A stretch of 64,000 nt of DNA from Bombella pluederhausensis (GCF_026385525.1 NZ_JANIDY010000001.1:744001-808000), one strand, 5' to 3'; counted from the stretch's first letter, positions 17,786-26,976 are shown. The notes: generated by a model not told the origin, from the sequence alone. Translations and numbers: made by a program.

Positions 17786-18580
17786 TTATTGTTCTTTGGC
17801 TTGCATTTTCTGGCTATCCGCCACCTGACGCAGAACATTATCAGCCGCCTGAATCTGCCCTGCTGCCCGTAAAGCCCGTGCTTCCAACAGGAGAGCCCGG
17901 CGCATGGCCTCGTAATTTGTTTCCTCCTCTCTGACTTGGGCCAGAGAACGAGCTTCATCAGCTGCCTGCTGCCACTGCTGATCCATCATCAACCGGCGTA
18001 CAAGCAACTCTCGCAGGTTTGCCTGATCTTCTTCTGCCTTACTTTTTGAGAGATGATTGATGGCATCATCAAGAACAGCCCTATCGGACAGCTCCGCTGC
18101 ATCAAGACCGATCATCCCATATGCCTCAAGGCTGACTGATCCATCCTCGCTTGTTTTGGCGATCCGAGCTTCCTCCTCGGAAGCCTGCCACTGCTGCCGC
18201 TCATAAAGGGCAGACGAACGAACAAGATGCAAATCAGCCTGCCGTGCATCTGTCCAGCCTCTTACCGTTAACGCATCAGAGACCTTACGCAGAGTTGCCA
18301 GACAGTCATCATAAGCTTTCAGCCGCAACTCACTTGTAGCCAGATTAAAGCCAGCATCATGAATAGCCTGCGGATCATTGCTCAAAAATGCCCGGTCCAG
18401 AGCTGTCGCATATTGCTGACGAGCCTGCTTGATATAGCCCAGTTTAAAAACGCTATCACCGGCCTGCATCATAGTGGCGTAGCGGCTATCCTCCCACGCC
18501 TCTTTTCCACCAGAACACCCGGCAAGAAGACTGGCAGATAGCGCAAGAGACAAAGCGGGAAGAAGGAAAGGACGCCTCAT
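17786..18580 (-). CDS. TPR-like lipoprotein of the MCE transporter operon
   Basis: Protein of 264 residues with a lipoprotein signal peptide (LLAGC, lipidated Cys22), then helical repeats resembling tetratricopeptide units (for example GYIKQARQQYATALDRA and AGQIQAADNVLRQVA). It overlaps the upstream MCE gene by 4 nt (ATGA) and is last in the operon sensor, permease, ATPase-like, MCE, lipoprotein. A role as a periplasmic or outer-membrane partner of the MCE protein is inferred from the coupling. It has no recognisable catalytic motif. Confidence 0.75.
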   Translation of the reverse strand: MRRPFLLPALSLALSASLLAGCSGGKEAWEDSRYATMMQAGDSVFKLGYIKQARQQYATALDRAFLSNDPQAIHDAGFNLATSELRLKAYDDCLATLRKVSDALTVRGWTDARQADLHLVRSSALYERQQWQASEEEARIAKTSEDGSVSLEAYGMIGLDAAELSDRAVLDDAINHLSKSKAEEDQANLRELLVRRLMMDQQWQQAADEARSLAQVREEETNYEAMRRALLLEARALRAAGQIQAADNVLRQVADSQKMQAKEQ

Positions 18581-19551
18581 TGTCTAACCTCCTTAGCCGG
18601 CAACCTACGGCTGTGGCGATGTTTATGACCACTGCTATGCCCCCCTAGAATCCACAGGCTACGCAGCTGGTCACTCAACTGACGAAGACTGTCCGCTGTT
18701 GCCTCAGCCTCAGCCAAAACAGCAGGTAGCTGCTCTGTTGCTTCAGCCACGTTATGAACGGTACGGTTCATGTCAGGAACAGACTTTTTCAACCCAGTAG
18801 TCATGCCGTGGACGTCCCGCATGGTGCCATTAGCCTCATTCAGCGTGATCTGGAGTTTACGCTCAAGCGGCTGTACATTCTCAATAGCCTGATTCAGAGA
18901 AAGCAGGATGCTATTGATACGCTGGGCTGTTTCTTCTTTTGTCAGAAGGGCACCGGCTGTTCCCTTACCTGCATGAAGATCAACCATGATCTCCCGTGCC
19001 TGCTTGGTAATCTCCACTACGTTATTCATGGCCGGCAGAAGCTGTGCCCTCAGATCAATCAGCGTCTGGACAATCATATCCGCAGGGTTGGGCTCAACAT
19101 TGGTATTTAGAACGGCATAGCCCCAATTCAGCGGCTCACCCTGCCCACGGGTAATTTCGATATACCCCGCTCCAGCGACCACCAGACGGCGTTTAATAGT
19201 CGCAACGCTATCACTCCTGATAAAACGCTCAAAATGAGGTTCAATCGTCCCTTCTGCGTACATACGGCCCGATTCATTAAGGTCGAGTTTTCGTATTTCC
19301 CCCACACGAACACCCATGACCTCAATGTCATTATTCACAGCCAAACCAGCCACGCCGCTTTCCGGAAGAACAAAATGAATGCGTCCTGCCGGGGTCAGCC
19401 ACTGTTTGAGGAACCCGACCTCCACCAGTGAGGCCGTCAAAATGACAATGGCCAACAGAACGAGCAGCCCTACCCATTCATCCATGAAAGAACTTCTGAA
19501 CAGAGGAGCTGCCAGACCGGTACGCCGACGAAAAAGCAGGGGACGCATCAC
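18577..19551 (-). CDS. MCE (MlaD-like) substrate-binding protein
   Basis: Protein of 324 residues with one N-terminal membrane anchor (about 24-45, DEWVGLLVLLAIVILTASLV), an MCE domain at about 55-135 including LPESGVAGLAVNNDIEVMGVRVGEI, and a long helical C-terminal region (about 150-300) that likely forms a tube or coiled coil. MCE proteins bind and conduct lipids between membranes as hexamers fixed to an MlaE-type permease. It follows the ATPase-like gene by 7 nt and overlaps the lipoprotein gene by 4 nt. The C-terminus is rich in His, Lys and Arg. Two in-frame ATGs at 19551 and 19548 are equivalent starts. Confidence 0.9.
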   Translation of the reverse strand: MMRPLLFRRRTGLAAPLFRSSFMDEWVGLLVLLAIVILTASLVEVGFLKQWLTPAGRIHFVLPESGVAGLAVNNDIEVMGVRVGEIRKLDLNESGRMYAEGTIEPHFERFIRSDSVATIKRRLVVAGAGYIEITRGQGEPLNWGYAVLNTNVEPNPADMIVQTLIDLRAQLLPAMNNVVEITKQAREIMVDLHAGKGTAGALLTKEETAQRINSILLSLNQAIENVQPLERKLQITLNEANGTMRDVHGMTTGLKKSVPDMNRTVHNVAEATEQLPAVLAEAEATADSLRQLSDQLRSLWILGGHSSGHKHRHSRRLPAKEVRQ

Positions 19552-19558
19552 ATATCTC

Positions 19559-20293
19559 TCACTTTATGAGACCATTACCACCAAGACGGAAACGCTGCAT
19601 GCCGGGTCTGGCATAACCTGCCCAAGCAGACCGCTCCGAGCCAATCCAGAGGACCGCACAGCCCCGCTCCCTTGCCACCGTCAACTCTGTAAAAAAGGCA
19701 TTATACAGTTCAACAGGCGCACCAAGACTGACCGGGTTTTCCAGCAAAAGCAAGGAAGGTCTGTTCATGAAGGCCCGGACATATTCAGAACGTTTCCTAT
19801 CAAGAGGTGAAAGTTTTTCAGGGAGCTGCGTTGGCAGACCCGGTAGACCAAAAAGCTGGGAAAGATGAACAGCCTCCGCAACCAGCTTGTCATAAGGCGT
19901 ACGGCTATGATGCAGGCTCGGCCAGAGGATGTTCAGATGCATTTCATAGAGGTCTATCCAGCCACTATCACCTGTGATGCGACCAATACGACCACGCAGG
20001 GCTTGGGCACGCCGTTCATCCAGCTCTGCCCAATTCAACCCCATACAGCTGACACTTCCCTGCTTCCCGTTCGCTTCCTCCTCTTTCTTGACAGGAAGAA
20101 GCCCGGCGCAGAAATCCGTGAACTGAGCGGCCCGAACATCATCCCTGCATTCCACAAACACACATTCGCCCGGCTCTATGGAAAGATTATACCTTACCGG
20201 CGGCAGTCCCGTAGAATCTGATACAGGAATGGCGTCATCCAGCTTGAGGACAAAGCCATAACCACTTTCTGAAAGGGTCGTCTTCTCAGGCAT
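19559..20293 (-). CDS. MlaF-position ABC ATPase-like protein with lost catalytic motifs
   Basis: Protein of 244 residues whose length, strand pattern and operon position match an MlaF-type ABC ATPase, but every catalytic motif is altered. Where GPxGxGKST should lie after GEC-VFV, the sequence reads ECRDDVRAAQ at the same spacing, so the P-loop lysine and serine/threonine are gone. The signature LSGGxxQR is LSPLDRKR. Walker B LLLDEP is LLLLENP, without the Asp-Glu pair. The H-loop histidine is absent in VLWIGSE. By established ABC mechanism it should not hydrolyse ATP. The frame is intact with normal overlaps, arguing for a maintained structural role rather than decay. It shares its start with the permease stop region at 20293. 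Confidence 0.8.
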   Translation of the reverse strand: MPEKTTLSESGYGFVLKLDDAIPVSDSTGLPPVRYNLSIEPGECVFVECRDDVRAAQFTDFCAGLLPVKKEEEANGKQGSVSCMGLNWAELDERRAQALRGRIGRITGDSGWIDLYEMHLNILWPSLHHSRTPYDKLVAEAVHLSQLFGLPGLPTQLPEKLSPLDRKRSEYVRAFMNRPSLLLLENPVSLGAPVELYNAFFTELTVARERGCAVLWIGSERSAWAGYARPGMQRFRLGGNGLIK

Positions 20294-21111
20294 CAGAAGC
20301 TCCCCAGAACAATGTCAACAAGCACGTTGATGACAAGAATGGACATGATTCCACGAGAGAAGCCCCGTGGCAGGAATGTTGTCAGATTATCTTCTGAAGT
20401 CACATCCATACCTGAAAGGCAGCAGCAGAGCCCAACACTAGCCCCACTCAGAAGAAACTTGAGGGGAATACCCACATAATCAACAAGCTGCATGCTGTTG
20501 ATGACCTCAAAGATGAAGGACCAGATCGACACGGTGACGATCCCCTTCATCCAGCAGGCCACATAACCCATAGCTAGGGCAATCACGCTGAACAGCGTTC
20601 CTAGCGTGATGCCACTCACAGTCGTGGCAATCGTCCGGGGCACGACAAAAGCCAGAAAAGGATCAATCCCCATCCCACTCAGAGTTTTGAGTCGCCCGCC
20701 CGTTGTCAGGTTCCCCATTTCGGTCAGCATCAGCATACCGGAACGCCCAAGCAGGATAACCCCCACAAGAATAGGCGCAATTTCCCGCAACAAAACGCTG
20801 GATAGAAGACTACCCGTCATCTGAGACATGCCAGCGAAACCAAGCCAGTACACAGCCTGCGATACCAGCCCCAGCCCGGTGATAAACGCCACAACCACCA
20901 CGCTGAAAAAACCGCTACCAACGAGCTGACGCAGGTTGCGCCGGAACTCAATAAGAACCGTCCGGCGCCATGCGCTGGGGTGTAGCATCTCATAGAGAAC
21001 ACCCCAAGCCCCACCAATCATGATCAGAAAGAAACGGGGCTGAGACCGGGAGAAGCGCCCAAGAATAGCCAGTCCGCTATTGATGATGGCAAAACGCTCC
21101 GAGAAATTCAT
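20293..21111 (-). CDS. MlaE-family ABC permease
   Basis: Protein of 272 residues of the MlaE/TrnI permease family, the membrane dimer that anchors an MCE hexamer. It has an N-terminal amphipathic region, five to six hydrophobic segments, and the conserved EMGNLTTGGRLKTLSGMGIDP loop and LREIAPILVGVILLGRSG motif typical of MlaE. Its start overlaps the stop of the sensor gene by 4 nt (ATGA), and its stop abuts the ATPase-like gene. It should move lipids through the attached MCE protein; direction and lipid are not evident from sequence. Confidence 0.93.
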   Translation of the reverse strand: MNFSERFAIINSGLAILGRFSRSQPRFFLIMIGGAWGVLYEMLHPSAWRRTVLIEFRRNLRQLVGSGFFSVVVVAFITGLGLVSQAVYWLGFAGMSQMTGSLLSSVLLREIAPILVGVILLGRSGMLMLTEMGNLTTGGRLKTLSGMGIDPFLAFVVPRTIATTVSGITLGTLFSVIALAMGYVACWMKGIVTVSIWSFIFEVINSMQLVDYVGIPLKFLLSGASVGLCCCLSGMDVTSEDNLTTFLPRGFSRGIMSILVINVLVDIVLGSF

Positions 21112-23492
21112 CGTTTCCCTACCACGCCACTCTCGCTTCTACCTGCCAGAATGTAGCTATTGGCAATCCCATTATTAGGCAGGAAGAACTCGCCCCGCAG
21201 ACGGAACAGGAACAGCCCCTGCAATGTCTGATAAGCACGCTCGGAAACCTGTATCTGCCCGCCATCAGGGGCATTGTGGGCAAGAGCTTCAGCCATCGTC
21301 AGCCCCTCACCCCACAGATTGAAAATATCGTGCCTTTCCCCGAAATGCGCCACAAGAACAGAGCCGATATCTATCCCTATCCGGAACATAAGCTGCGTAT
21401 TCATCTGGGCGATAACCATCAAGCACGCTTCACGGATACCGATGGCCGCCTCTGCAAGATGGACAGCCCCTTCAGCATCCGGCTCCTGCATGCAGCTTCC
21501 CAGAAAAATGAAGCGGTTTCCTGCCACCTGAATGGAGAACAGGCTGCGATCTTTGGCTATCGCTTCAATCTTTTCGGCCAGCTCAGCCACCAGCTCCAGC
21601 ATAGCCTGAGCTGTATCACGGTTGGACGAATAGGACTCGAAGAACTCCAACACCATGATCGGTACAGTCGGGTACAGACCCGGCAATGGAAGATCAGACC
21701 CCTCATTTTCATCAGGACGGAGAATAAAGCCTTCAACGATCCTCATTTGAGGTCTGGAGGCTCTTGTAGCGAGAGATGCGGATGCCTGCCCTTGTTCGGA
21801 GGCAATCTTCTTTTCTTCCTCCTGCACCTGACCAAAACGAACCGCCAAAACAGACGAAATGAGCATGATGACCCGATCAACTTCACCAAGCTGGATAGGG
21901 TCCTCCAGCATAATAGCGCCAACCGGGCGGTGTTCCTCCATCACAGGCATGAAGAAAAGATGGCTAGTTCCAATCATCCGCATGACAACACGCTGCACGC
22001 TCTGAAACCGCTGATCCCCTTCTGCATCACGCAGGTCTATGGAATGCCCCCCATCGAGATATTCGAATAGGCCAGGATGCCCATTCCGGGTTAGCTCCAT
22101 GCCGGAGCCATGGGCATCCTTCTCCCGATCGAACATATCTTCACAGAGAAGCCTGTCACCATCAGAAAGCAGGCGCCATATGCTGGCCCGGCGGGCTACG
22201 GCCCGCTCTGCCAAAGCTTCACAGAAATAAGGCTGCTCCTGCTCGGAATTGAGCAGCCCATCCATATTGGTAATTTTGAGAAGAACAGCATTGTCCTCCT
22301 TCTTTTTCACCTCAATGGAACTCAGCCCCTTCTGTAACCGTTCAACACGCCGCCCCTGATAGATCAGCCCCATGGCAAGGACCAAAGCCAGCCCAACGAT
22401 AACAAGAGAGAAATAAACAGCCTGCTTCTGAACAACGTGCGTAAAGCTTGCAAAATCGCTTTCAGGCGCATTCAGCAATAGCACCCATGAGCGTTTGGCA
22501 AGAGGCATGGCAGATGCAATGGTGACGTAATCTTCACCTCTGGCATTGACCATCCCCGTGCCGTCACCCATCACACGAAAGACATTCAATGCCCGAATGA
22601 ATACAGGTTGCGTCTTAGGATCCAGATGCACATCGGTAGCATCAAAGCCCGGCTTTCCTATATCCATCATGTTGTGACCAGCAATTACATGGCCACTCAA
22701 ATCCACAATGACAGCCTGCCCGCTCTTACCCACCTTGAGGCTGTTAACGAATTTCGTCAGCTGGTTCAGAGAGATGCTGATGGCAAAAACAACATGCCGA
22801 CCATCCAGCGTATGAAATGCCAGAGAGGCCGTAACAATAAACTGATGAGTCGACAGATACGGATAAGGGTCTGTCCAGTACAGACGGTTATCAGGTGACC
22901 TGTTCTCAAAACGAATGGCACCCGTGAACCATGGGCGCAGCCGTGGATCATATCCCTCTGCCGAAAGTCTATCGGTGGAAATGAGACGGCCGTCTTTATC
23001 TGTGATCCTGTGCCGGTAATAAGGAGCCCCGTCTTCCTGCTGTAGGGTTGTTTCCTCATACTCACCTTCACGGCGGGTCGACATCCAGAAATGACCCTGA
23101 TCGTCCGCCATGTAGAAACTATCCACATGCGGCATCCCCCGCAAGACGGAACGACCCAACGCCATGAAGGTCGCCGCATTCAGCTTTATGTCATCACTGG
23201 CAAGCATATTACTCGCCATGAATGAGATGCCAGTCGCAGGCGACAGATAGTGGCTAACCTCCTCGGTGATGTAGCGCTGCTGGCTCCTGAGCAGATTTCG
23301 CGAAAGCGTGATCGCCCCTTCCCGCATGGTCCGATAGGTATACAGTGTGACAAAGGCAATTGTCACAATGACGAGGAACACACCCAGAATTGGCCCGATG
23401 AACTGGAACAGCTGCCAGCGGCGCCCTGTGGTATCAATGGCAGGATTGATGATCTCATCTGTTGCCAAGGCTCTAAAATCCCCTTTGGTCAT
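21108..23492 (-). CDS. dCache-GAF-type membrane sensor with degenerate nucleotidyl cyclase domain
   Basis: Protein of 794 residues: membrane segment at about 27-49, periplasmic dCache-like sensor at about 50-350, second membrane segment at about 360-385, a GAF-like region at about 400-560, and a class III cyclase fold at about 595-785. The cyclase residues are substituted: the first metal Asp is Glu (MVLEFFESYS), the second is Asn (VAGNRFIF), and the GDTVNxASR motif is GEGLTMAEA, lacking the transition-state Asn and Arg. It therefore probably cannot make cAMP or cGMP. It is first in the MCE operon, coupled by ATGA to the permease. The start at 23492 is the first ATG clear of the divergent ygfZ gene; the frame extends further to 23594. 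Confidence 0.75.
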   Translation of the reverse strand: MTKGDFRALATDEIINPAIDTTGRRWQLFQFIGPILGVFLVIVTIAFVTLYTYRTMREGAITLSRNLLRSQQRYITEEVSHYLSPATGISFMASNMLASDDIKLNAATFMALGRSVLRGMPHVDSFYMADDQGHFWMSTRREGEYEETTLQQEDGAPYYRHRITDKDGRLISTDRLSAEGYDPRLRPWFTGAIRFENRSPDNRLYWTDPYPYLSTHQFIVTASLAFHTLDGRHVVFAISISLNQLTKFVNSLKVGKSGQAVIVDLSGHVIAGHNMMDIGKPGFDATDVHLDPKTQPVFIRALNVFRVMGDGTGMVNARGEDYVTIASAMPLAKRSWVLLLNAPESDFASFTHVVQKQAVYFSLVIVGLALVLAMGLIYQGRRVERLQKGLSSIEVKKKEDNAVLLKITNMDGLLNSEQEQPYFCEALAERAVARRASIWRLLSDGDRLLCEDMFDREKDAHGSGMELTRNGHPGLFEYLDGGHSIDLRDAEGDQRFQSVQRVVMRMIGTSHLFFMPVMEEHRPVGAIMLEDPIQLGEVDRVIMLISSVLAVRFGQVQEEEKKIASEQGQASASLATRASRPQMRIVEGFILRPDENEGSDLPLPGLYPTVPIMVLEFFESYSSNRDTAQAMLELVAELAEKIEAIAKDRSLFSIQVAGNRFIFLGSCMQEPDAEGAVHLAEAAIGIREACLMVIAQMNTQLMFRIGIDIGSVLVAHFGERHDIFNLWGEGLTMAEALAHNAPDGGQIQVSERAYQTLQGLFLFRLRGEFFLPNNGIANSYILAGRSESGVVGKR

Positions 23493-23567
23493 CCGGTATC
23501 CCGAAATGATACCTTGTATCCCATGCTGGAATAGGGCGAAGTTCCCTCTCCCAGATTCACCACTATC

Positions 23568-24416
23568 ATGCGGACAATGATGAAGCGCAACCATCTTTCA
23601 CGCCGTGCTGTCATTTCACTAACAGGAAATGAACGTATCAGCTTTCTAAATGGCCTCATAACCAACGATATACAGACTCTTTCACTCAATGCCAGCTGTT
23701 GGGCAGCCATGCTCAATGCACAAGGGCGTATCCAAACGCTCTTTTTCCTCTGGAAGACCGAAACGGCGCTTCTGATGGATCTTCCAGAAGAACAGGCCGA
23801 CTCTTTCATCAAGACACTCCGCCGGTTCAGGCTACGTGCCGATGTGCAGATCGAGCGTCAGGACAGCGCCATCCTGACTGGCCCTCCTGACAGTGCCCCC
23901 CCAGAAGGGGCCACCCTCCATACAATGGACCCACGCCATCCCGCTTTAGGCTGGCGTGCCATCGTACCAGCCTCCCTACCGACAACAGATGCGGATGATA
24001 CCACCCTACTGACTCGCCGTCTTCTAGCTGGCATCCCTGATGATAACGACATAATTGCCGGTCAGACGCTCGTGCTGGAAGCCAACATGGACCATCTCCA
24101 TGGGGTTTCATGGACAAAAGGCTGCTATCTGGGACAGGAGGTCACAGCCCGTACGCATTATCGGGGCCTCATCAAAAAACGAATCCTCCCCATCACCTCC
24201 TCTGATGGAAAACCTCTATCTGAAGAAGGCATTATTACCCTCGAAGGGCAGGATGTTGGCGAGCTTCGGTCTCATGATGGCCAATACGGATTAGCCCTGC
24301 TCCATCGCAAAGCATGGACTGCATCTGGCCTGATGCTGGGGCAACAGACCATAACACTAAACTGGCCAGACTGGCTTCCCAAAGATGAGAACACCCAGCA
24401 AGAGAAAGCACCCTGA
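23568..24416 (+). CDS. ygfZ: Folate-binding YgfZ/GcvT-like protein (Fe-S cluster repair)
   Basis: Protein of up to 282 residues of the YgfZ family, which uses tetrahydrofolate to maintain certain iron-sulfur enzymes. The diagnostic motif is KGCYLGQEVTAR at about 195, with the preceding NGLITNDIQTL and MLNAQGRIQTLFFL N-terminal barrel strands. Three nearby ATGs (23568, 23577, 23580) are possible starts and none has a clear ribosome binding site. The stop is followed at once by hisI. Confidence 0.92.
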   Translation: MRTMMKRNHLSRRAVISLTGNERISFLNGLITNDIQTLSLNASCWAAMLNAQGRIQTLFFLWKTETALLMDLPEEQADSFIKTLRRFRLRADVQIERQDSAILTGPPDSAPPEGATLHTMDPRHPALGWRAIVPASLPTTDADDTTLLTRRLLAGIPDDNDIIAGQTLVLEANMDHLHGVSWTKGCYLGQEVTARTHYRGLIKKRILPITSSDGKPLSEEGIITLEGQDVGELRSHDGQYGLALLHRKAWTASGLMLGQQTITLNWPDWLPKDENTQQEKAP

Positions 24417-24417
24417 T

Positions 24418-24840
24418 ATGACATGGAAACCCATTACATCCCCCATTCTCGACACCTTGTTAGACAAGGTTCAGTTCAATGAGCAGGGCCTTATCAGCGC
24501 CATAGCGCAGGATGAAGCTGGTCATGTTCTCATGCTGGCATGGATGAACCGGGACGCTCTGGCCGAAACGCTGAAGACCGGCCGGGTGTGCTATTACTCC
24601 CGCAGCCGCAACAAATTATGGCGTAAAGGGGAAAGCTCTGGGCAGGAACAGCATCTTCTGGCCGCATCTCTGGATTGCGATGCAGACTGCCTTCTTCTAA
24701 CCGTCCAACAAAAAGGTGTTGCGTGCCATACGGGACGCCGCAGCTGTTTCTACCAAGCCTTGACACCATCCGGAATCACGAACCTGACTGAACCGGATAT
24801 CAGGCCAGAAACTCTCTATGGGGAGAAAGTATCTTCCTAA
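24418..24840 (+). CDS. hisI: Phosphoribosyl-AMP cyclohydrolase
   Basis: Monofunctional HisI of 140 residues, third step of histidine biosynthesis, opening the adenine ring of phosphoribosyl-AMP. The zinc/magnesium site DCDADCLLLTV and the GVACHTGRRSCFY motif are intact, as is YYSRSRNKLWRKGESSG. The ATG at 24418 is one nucleotide after the ygfZ stop, so it is coupled; the longer frame lies in ygfZ. A strong terminator follows. Other his genes are not in the window, and no HisE domain is fused. Confidence 0.96.
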   Translation: MTWKPITSPILDTLLDKVQFNEQGLISAIAQDEAGHVLMLAWMNRDALAETLKTGRVCYYSRSRNKLWRKGESSGQEQHLLAASLDCDADCLLLTVQQKGVACHTGRRSCFYQALTPSGITNLTEPDIRPETLYGEKVSS

Positions 24841-24843
24841 TAA

Positions 24844-24879
24844 AAAAACCCCTCTCCATAATAGTGGAGAGGGGTTTTT
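24844..24879. terminator. Strong bidirectional intrinsic terminator
   Basis: A 15-bp perfect stem (AAAAACCCCTCTCCA and its complement) with a 6-nt loop and T/A runs on both sides closes hisI and, from the other strand, frmB. Confidence 0.92.
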
Positions 24880-24895
24880 CACCTCAGGGGGACGA

Positions 24896-25747
24896 TCAAA
24901 GTAACCCCTCAGCATGATGCTTCAGATGGTCCTGAATAAAACTCTGCACGAACCAGTAAGAATGGTCATAGCCTTCATGGCGGCGCAGCGTCAGGGACTG
25001 ACCTGCATCTCTGGCTGCCTGTTCAAGCCAATCAGGTCTCAGACGAGTAAGAAATTCATCATCAAGCCCCTGATCAACTAGAAACATCCCCGGATGGGTC
25101 CGTCCACTTTGCAGAAGAAGGCAAGGATCATACTGCCCCCACTCTGCTTCATACCCACCAAAATAGGTAGCTGTTGCCTTCTGTCCCCAATCTACCCGCG
25201 AAGGTGCTGCGATAGGGGCGAAAGCAGACACGGTCGTCCATGCCTCAGCATCACCGAGAGCAACGGACAGAGCTCCCATTCCCCCCATGGAATGCCCCAT
25301 GATTCCACGGCGACCTACCTTTATGGGGAAATGTTTTTCCACAAAAGCTGGTAGCTCATGGCGAACATAGGACCCCATGCGATAATGAGCTGCCCATGGG
25401 TCTGACGTGGCATCGACATAATAGCCTGCTCCTGTCCCCAGGTCATACGCCTCATCTTCACCAGCAACATCAGCCCCTCGTGGGGACGTATCCGGTGCTA
25501 CCAGAGCAAGGCCATACTCAGCAGCATAGCGGATGGCATTGCTTTTGATGAGGAACGTATCCTGATTGCAGGTCAGCCCCGCCAGCACATACACTGCAGG
25601 TACGGCCTCACCGGCCAATGCCTTCTTTGGCAGGAACAGGTTGAACCGGGCAGGCAATCCCAGCTCATGCGACTGATGGGAGAGACAGCGTATCTCTCCC
25701 CCACAGCACGCATGACGTTCAACCAATGTGAATGGCTGTTCTGTCAT
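24896..25747 (-). CDS. frmB: S-formylglutathione hydrolase
   Basis: Serine hydrolase of 283 residues that splits S-formylglutathione into formate and glutathione, the last step of glutathione-dependent formaldehyde removal. Nucleophile motif MGHSMGGMGAL, conserved AGLTCNQDTF oxyanion region, and C-terminal HEGYDHSYWFV with the catalytic histidine. Its ATG overlaps the frmA stop by 4 nt. Confidence 0.96.
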   Translation of the reverse strand: MTEQPFTLVERHACCGGEIRCLSHQSHELGLPARFNLFLPKKALAGEAVPAVYVLAGLTCNQDTFLIKSNAIRYAAEYGLALVAPDTSPRGADVAGEDEAYDLGTGAGYYVDATSDPWAAHYRMGSYVRHELPAFVEKHFPIKVGRRGIMGHSMGGMGALSVALGDAEAWTTVSAFAPIAAPSRVDWGQKATATYFGGYEAEWGQYDPCLLLQSGRTHPGMFLVDQGLDDEFLTRLRPDWLEQAARDAGQSLTLRRHEGYDHSYWFVQSFIQDHLKHHAEGLL

Positions 25748-26865
25748 AATGTGTAATTCACGATGTTACGAATGCCCTCACCACGCTCCATCATCTCGAA
25801 GCCCTTATTGATGTCATCCAGCTTCATCTCATGAGTGATGAGGTCATCAATGTTGATACGCCCTTCCATGTACCAATCCACGATTTTCGGTACATCTGTA
25901 CGACCACGGGCACCACCGAAAGCAGAACCAATCCAGCGGCGGCCCGTCACCAGCTGGAACGGCCGTGTGCTGATCTCCTGCCCTGCACCAGCAACACCGA
26001 TCACGCAGGATACACCCCAACCACGATGGGCACTTTCCAGAGCCTGACGCATCAGGGTCACGTTACCTACACACTCGAAGGTATAGTCAACACCACCGCC
26101 GGTCATTTCGATGAGATGAGCAACCAGATCGCCCTTCTCGCCCAGTTCCTTGGGGTTAACGAAATCAGTCATACCGAACTTACGAGCCATAGCGGCACGC
26201 TCAGGGTTGATGTCAATACCAATAATGCGGTTGGCCCCGACCATCTTGGCACCCTGAATGACATTCAGCCCAATACCACCAAGCCCGAAAACGGCTACCG
26301 TGGAGCCTGCTTCAACTTTCGCCGTAAACAGAACAGCCCCGATGCCGGTCGTCACGCCACAGCCAATGTAGCAAACCTTGTCGAAAGGGGCATCAGAACG
26401 AATCTTTGCCAGAGCAATTTCCGGCATAACCGTAAAGTTGGCGAAAGTGGAGCAGCCCATATAATGATGGACGGGTTTCCCTTTATAGGAAAAACGGGTC
26501 GTTCCATCCGGCATCAGCCCTTTACCCTGCGTGCTGCGGATGGATGTGCACAAATTTGTCTTACGGGATAGGCAGGACGGGCATTCACGACATTCCGGCG
26601 TGTAGAGAGGAATCACATGATCGCCGGGCTTCAGATGTTTTACGCCAGCTCCGACTTCCCGCACGATCCCGGCACCTTCATGCCCCAGAATGGAGGGGAA
26701 TAGCCCTTCCGGGTCTTTGCCGGAGAGCGTGTATTTATCCGTGTGACACAGCCCTGTGGCCATAATCTCCACCAGAACTTCCCCATCACGAGGGCCTTCC
26801 AGCTGGACCGTATCTACGACCAGTGGTTTTCCTGCTTCGAGAGCAATTGCGGCGCGAACGTCCAT
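25744..26865 (-). CDS. frmA: S-(hydroxymethyl)glutathione dehydrogenase (class III alcohol dehydrogenase)
   Basis: Zinc-dependent dehydrogenase of 373 residues. The catalytic zinc site GLCHTDKYTLSG and GHEGAGIV, the structural zinc cysteines CRECPSCLSRKTNLC, and the NAD site GLGGIGLNVIQG identify class III ADH, which oxidises the formaldehyde-glutathione adduct. It forms a two-gene unit with frmB. No frmR-type repressor is adjacent. Confidence 0.97.
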   Translation of the reverse strand: MDVRAAIALEAGKPLVVDTVQLEGPRDGEVLVEIMATGLCHTDKYTLSGKDPEGLFPSILGHEGAGIVREVGAGVKHLKPGDHVIPLYTPECRECPSCLSRKTNLCTSIRSTQGKGLMPDGTTRFSYKGKPVHHYMGCSTFANFTVMPEIALAKIRSDAPFDKVCYIGCGVTTGIGAVLFTAKVEAGSTVAVFGLGGIGLNVIQGAKMVGANRIIGIDINPERAAMARKFGMTDFVNPKELGEKGDLVAHLIEMTGGGVDYTFECVGNVTLMRQALESAHRGWGVSCVIGVAGAGQEISTRPFQLVTGRRWIGSAFGGARGRTDVPKIVDWYMEGRINIDDLITHEMKLDDINKGFEMMERGEGIRNIVNYTL

Positions 26866-26976
26866 TTCTTAATAATCCTGATCTGTCGCTGTTTCTTTGG
26901 CCTGAATTGTGCCACAGAATGAGCGGGCTTCAAGCCCTGACATATTCACCACTCCGTATGTGAGGAATTTGCCACC

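Noticed and set aside
19559-20293. Classifying the ATPase-like gene as a pseudogene
   Set aside because: The frame is unbroken, length is normal and overlaps with neighbours are kept, so loss of motifs looks selected or tolerated in an expressed protein, not decay.
21276-22070. Open frame of 264 codons on the plus strand inside the sensor gene
   Set aside because: Opposes the cyclase-like and GAF regions of a continuous 794-residue protein; composition and lack of motifs mark it as a shadow.
25831-26571. Open frame of 246 codons on the plus strand inside frmA
   Set aside because: Antisense to a clear class III alcohol dehydrogenase with all zinc motifs; the translation has no recognisable domain or ribosome binding site.
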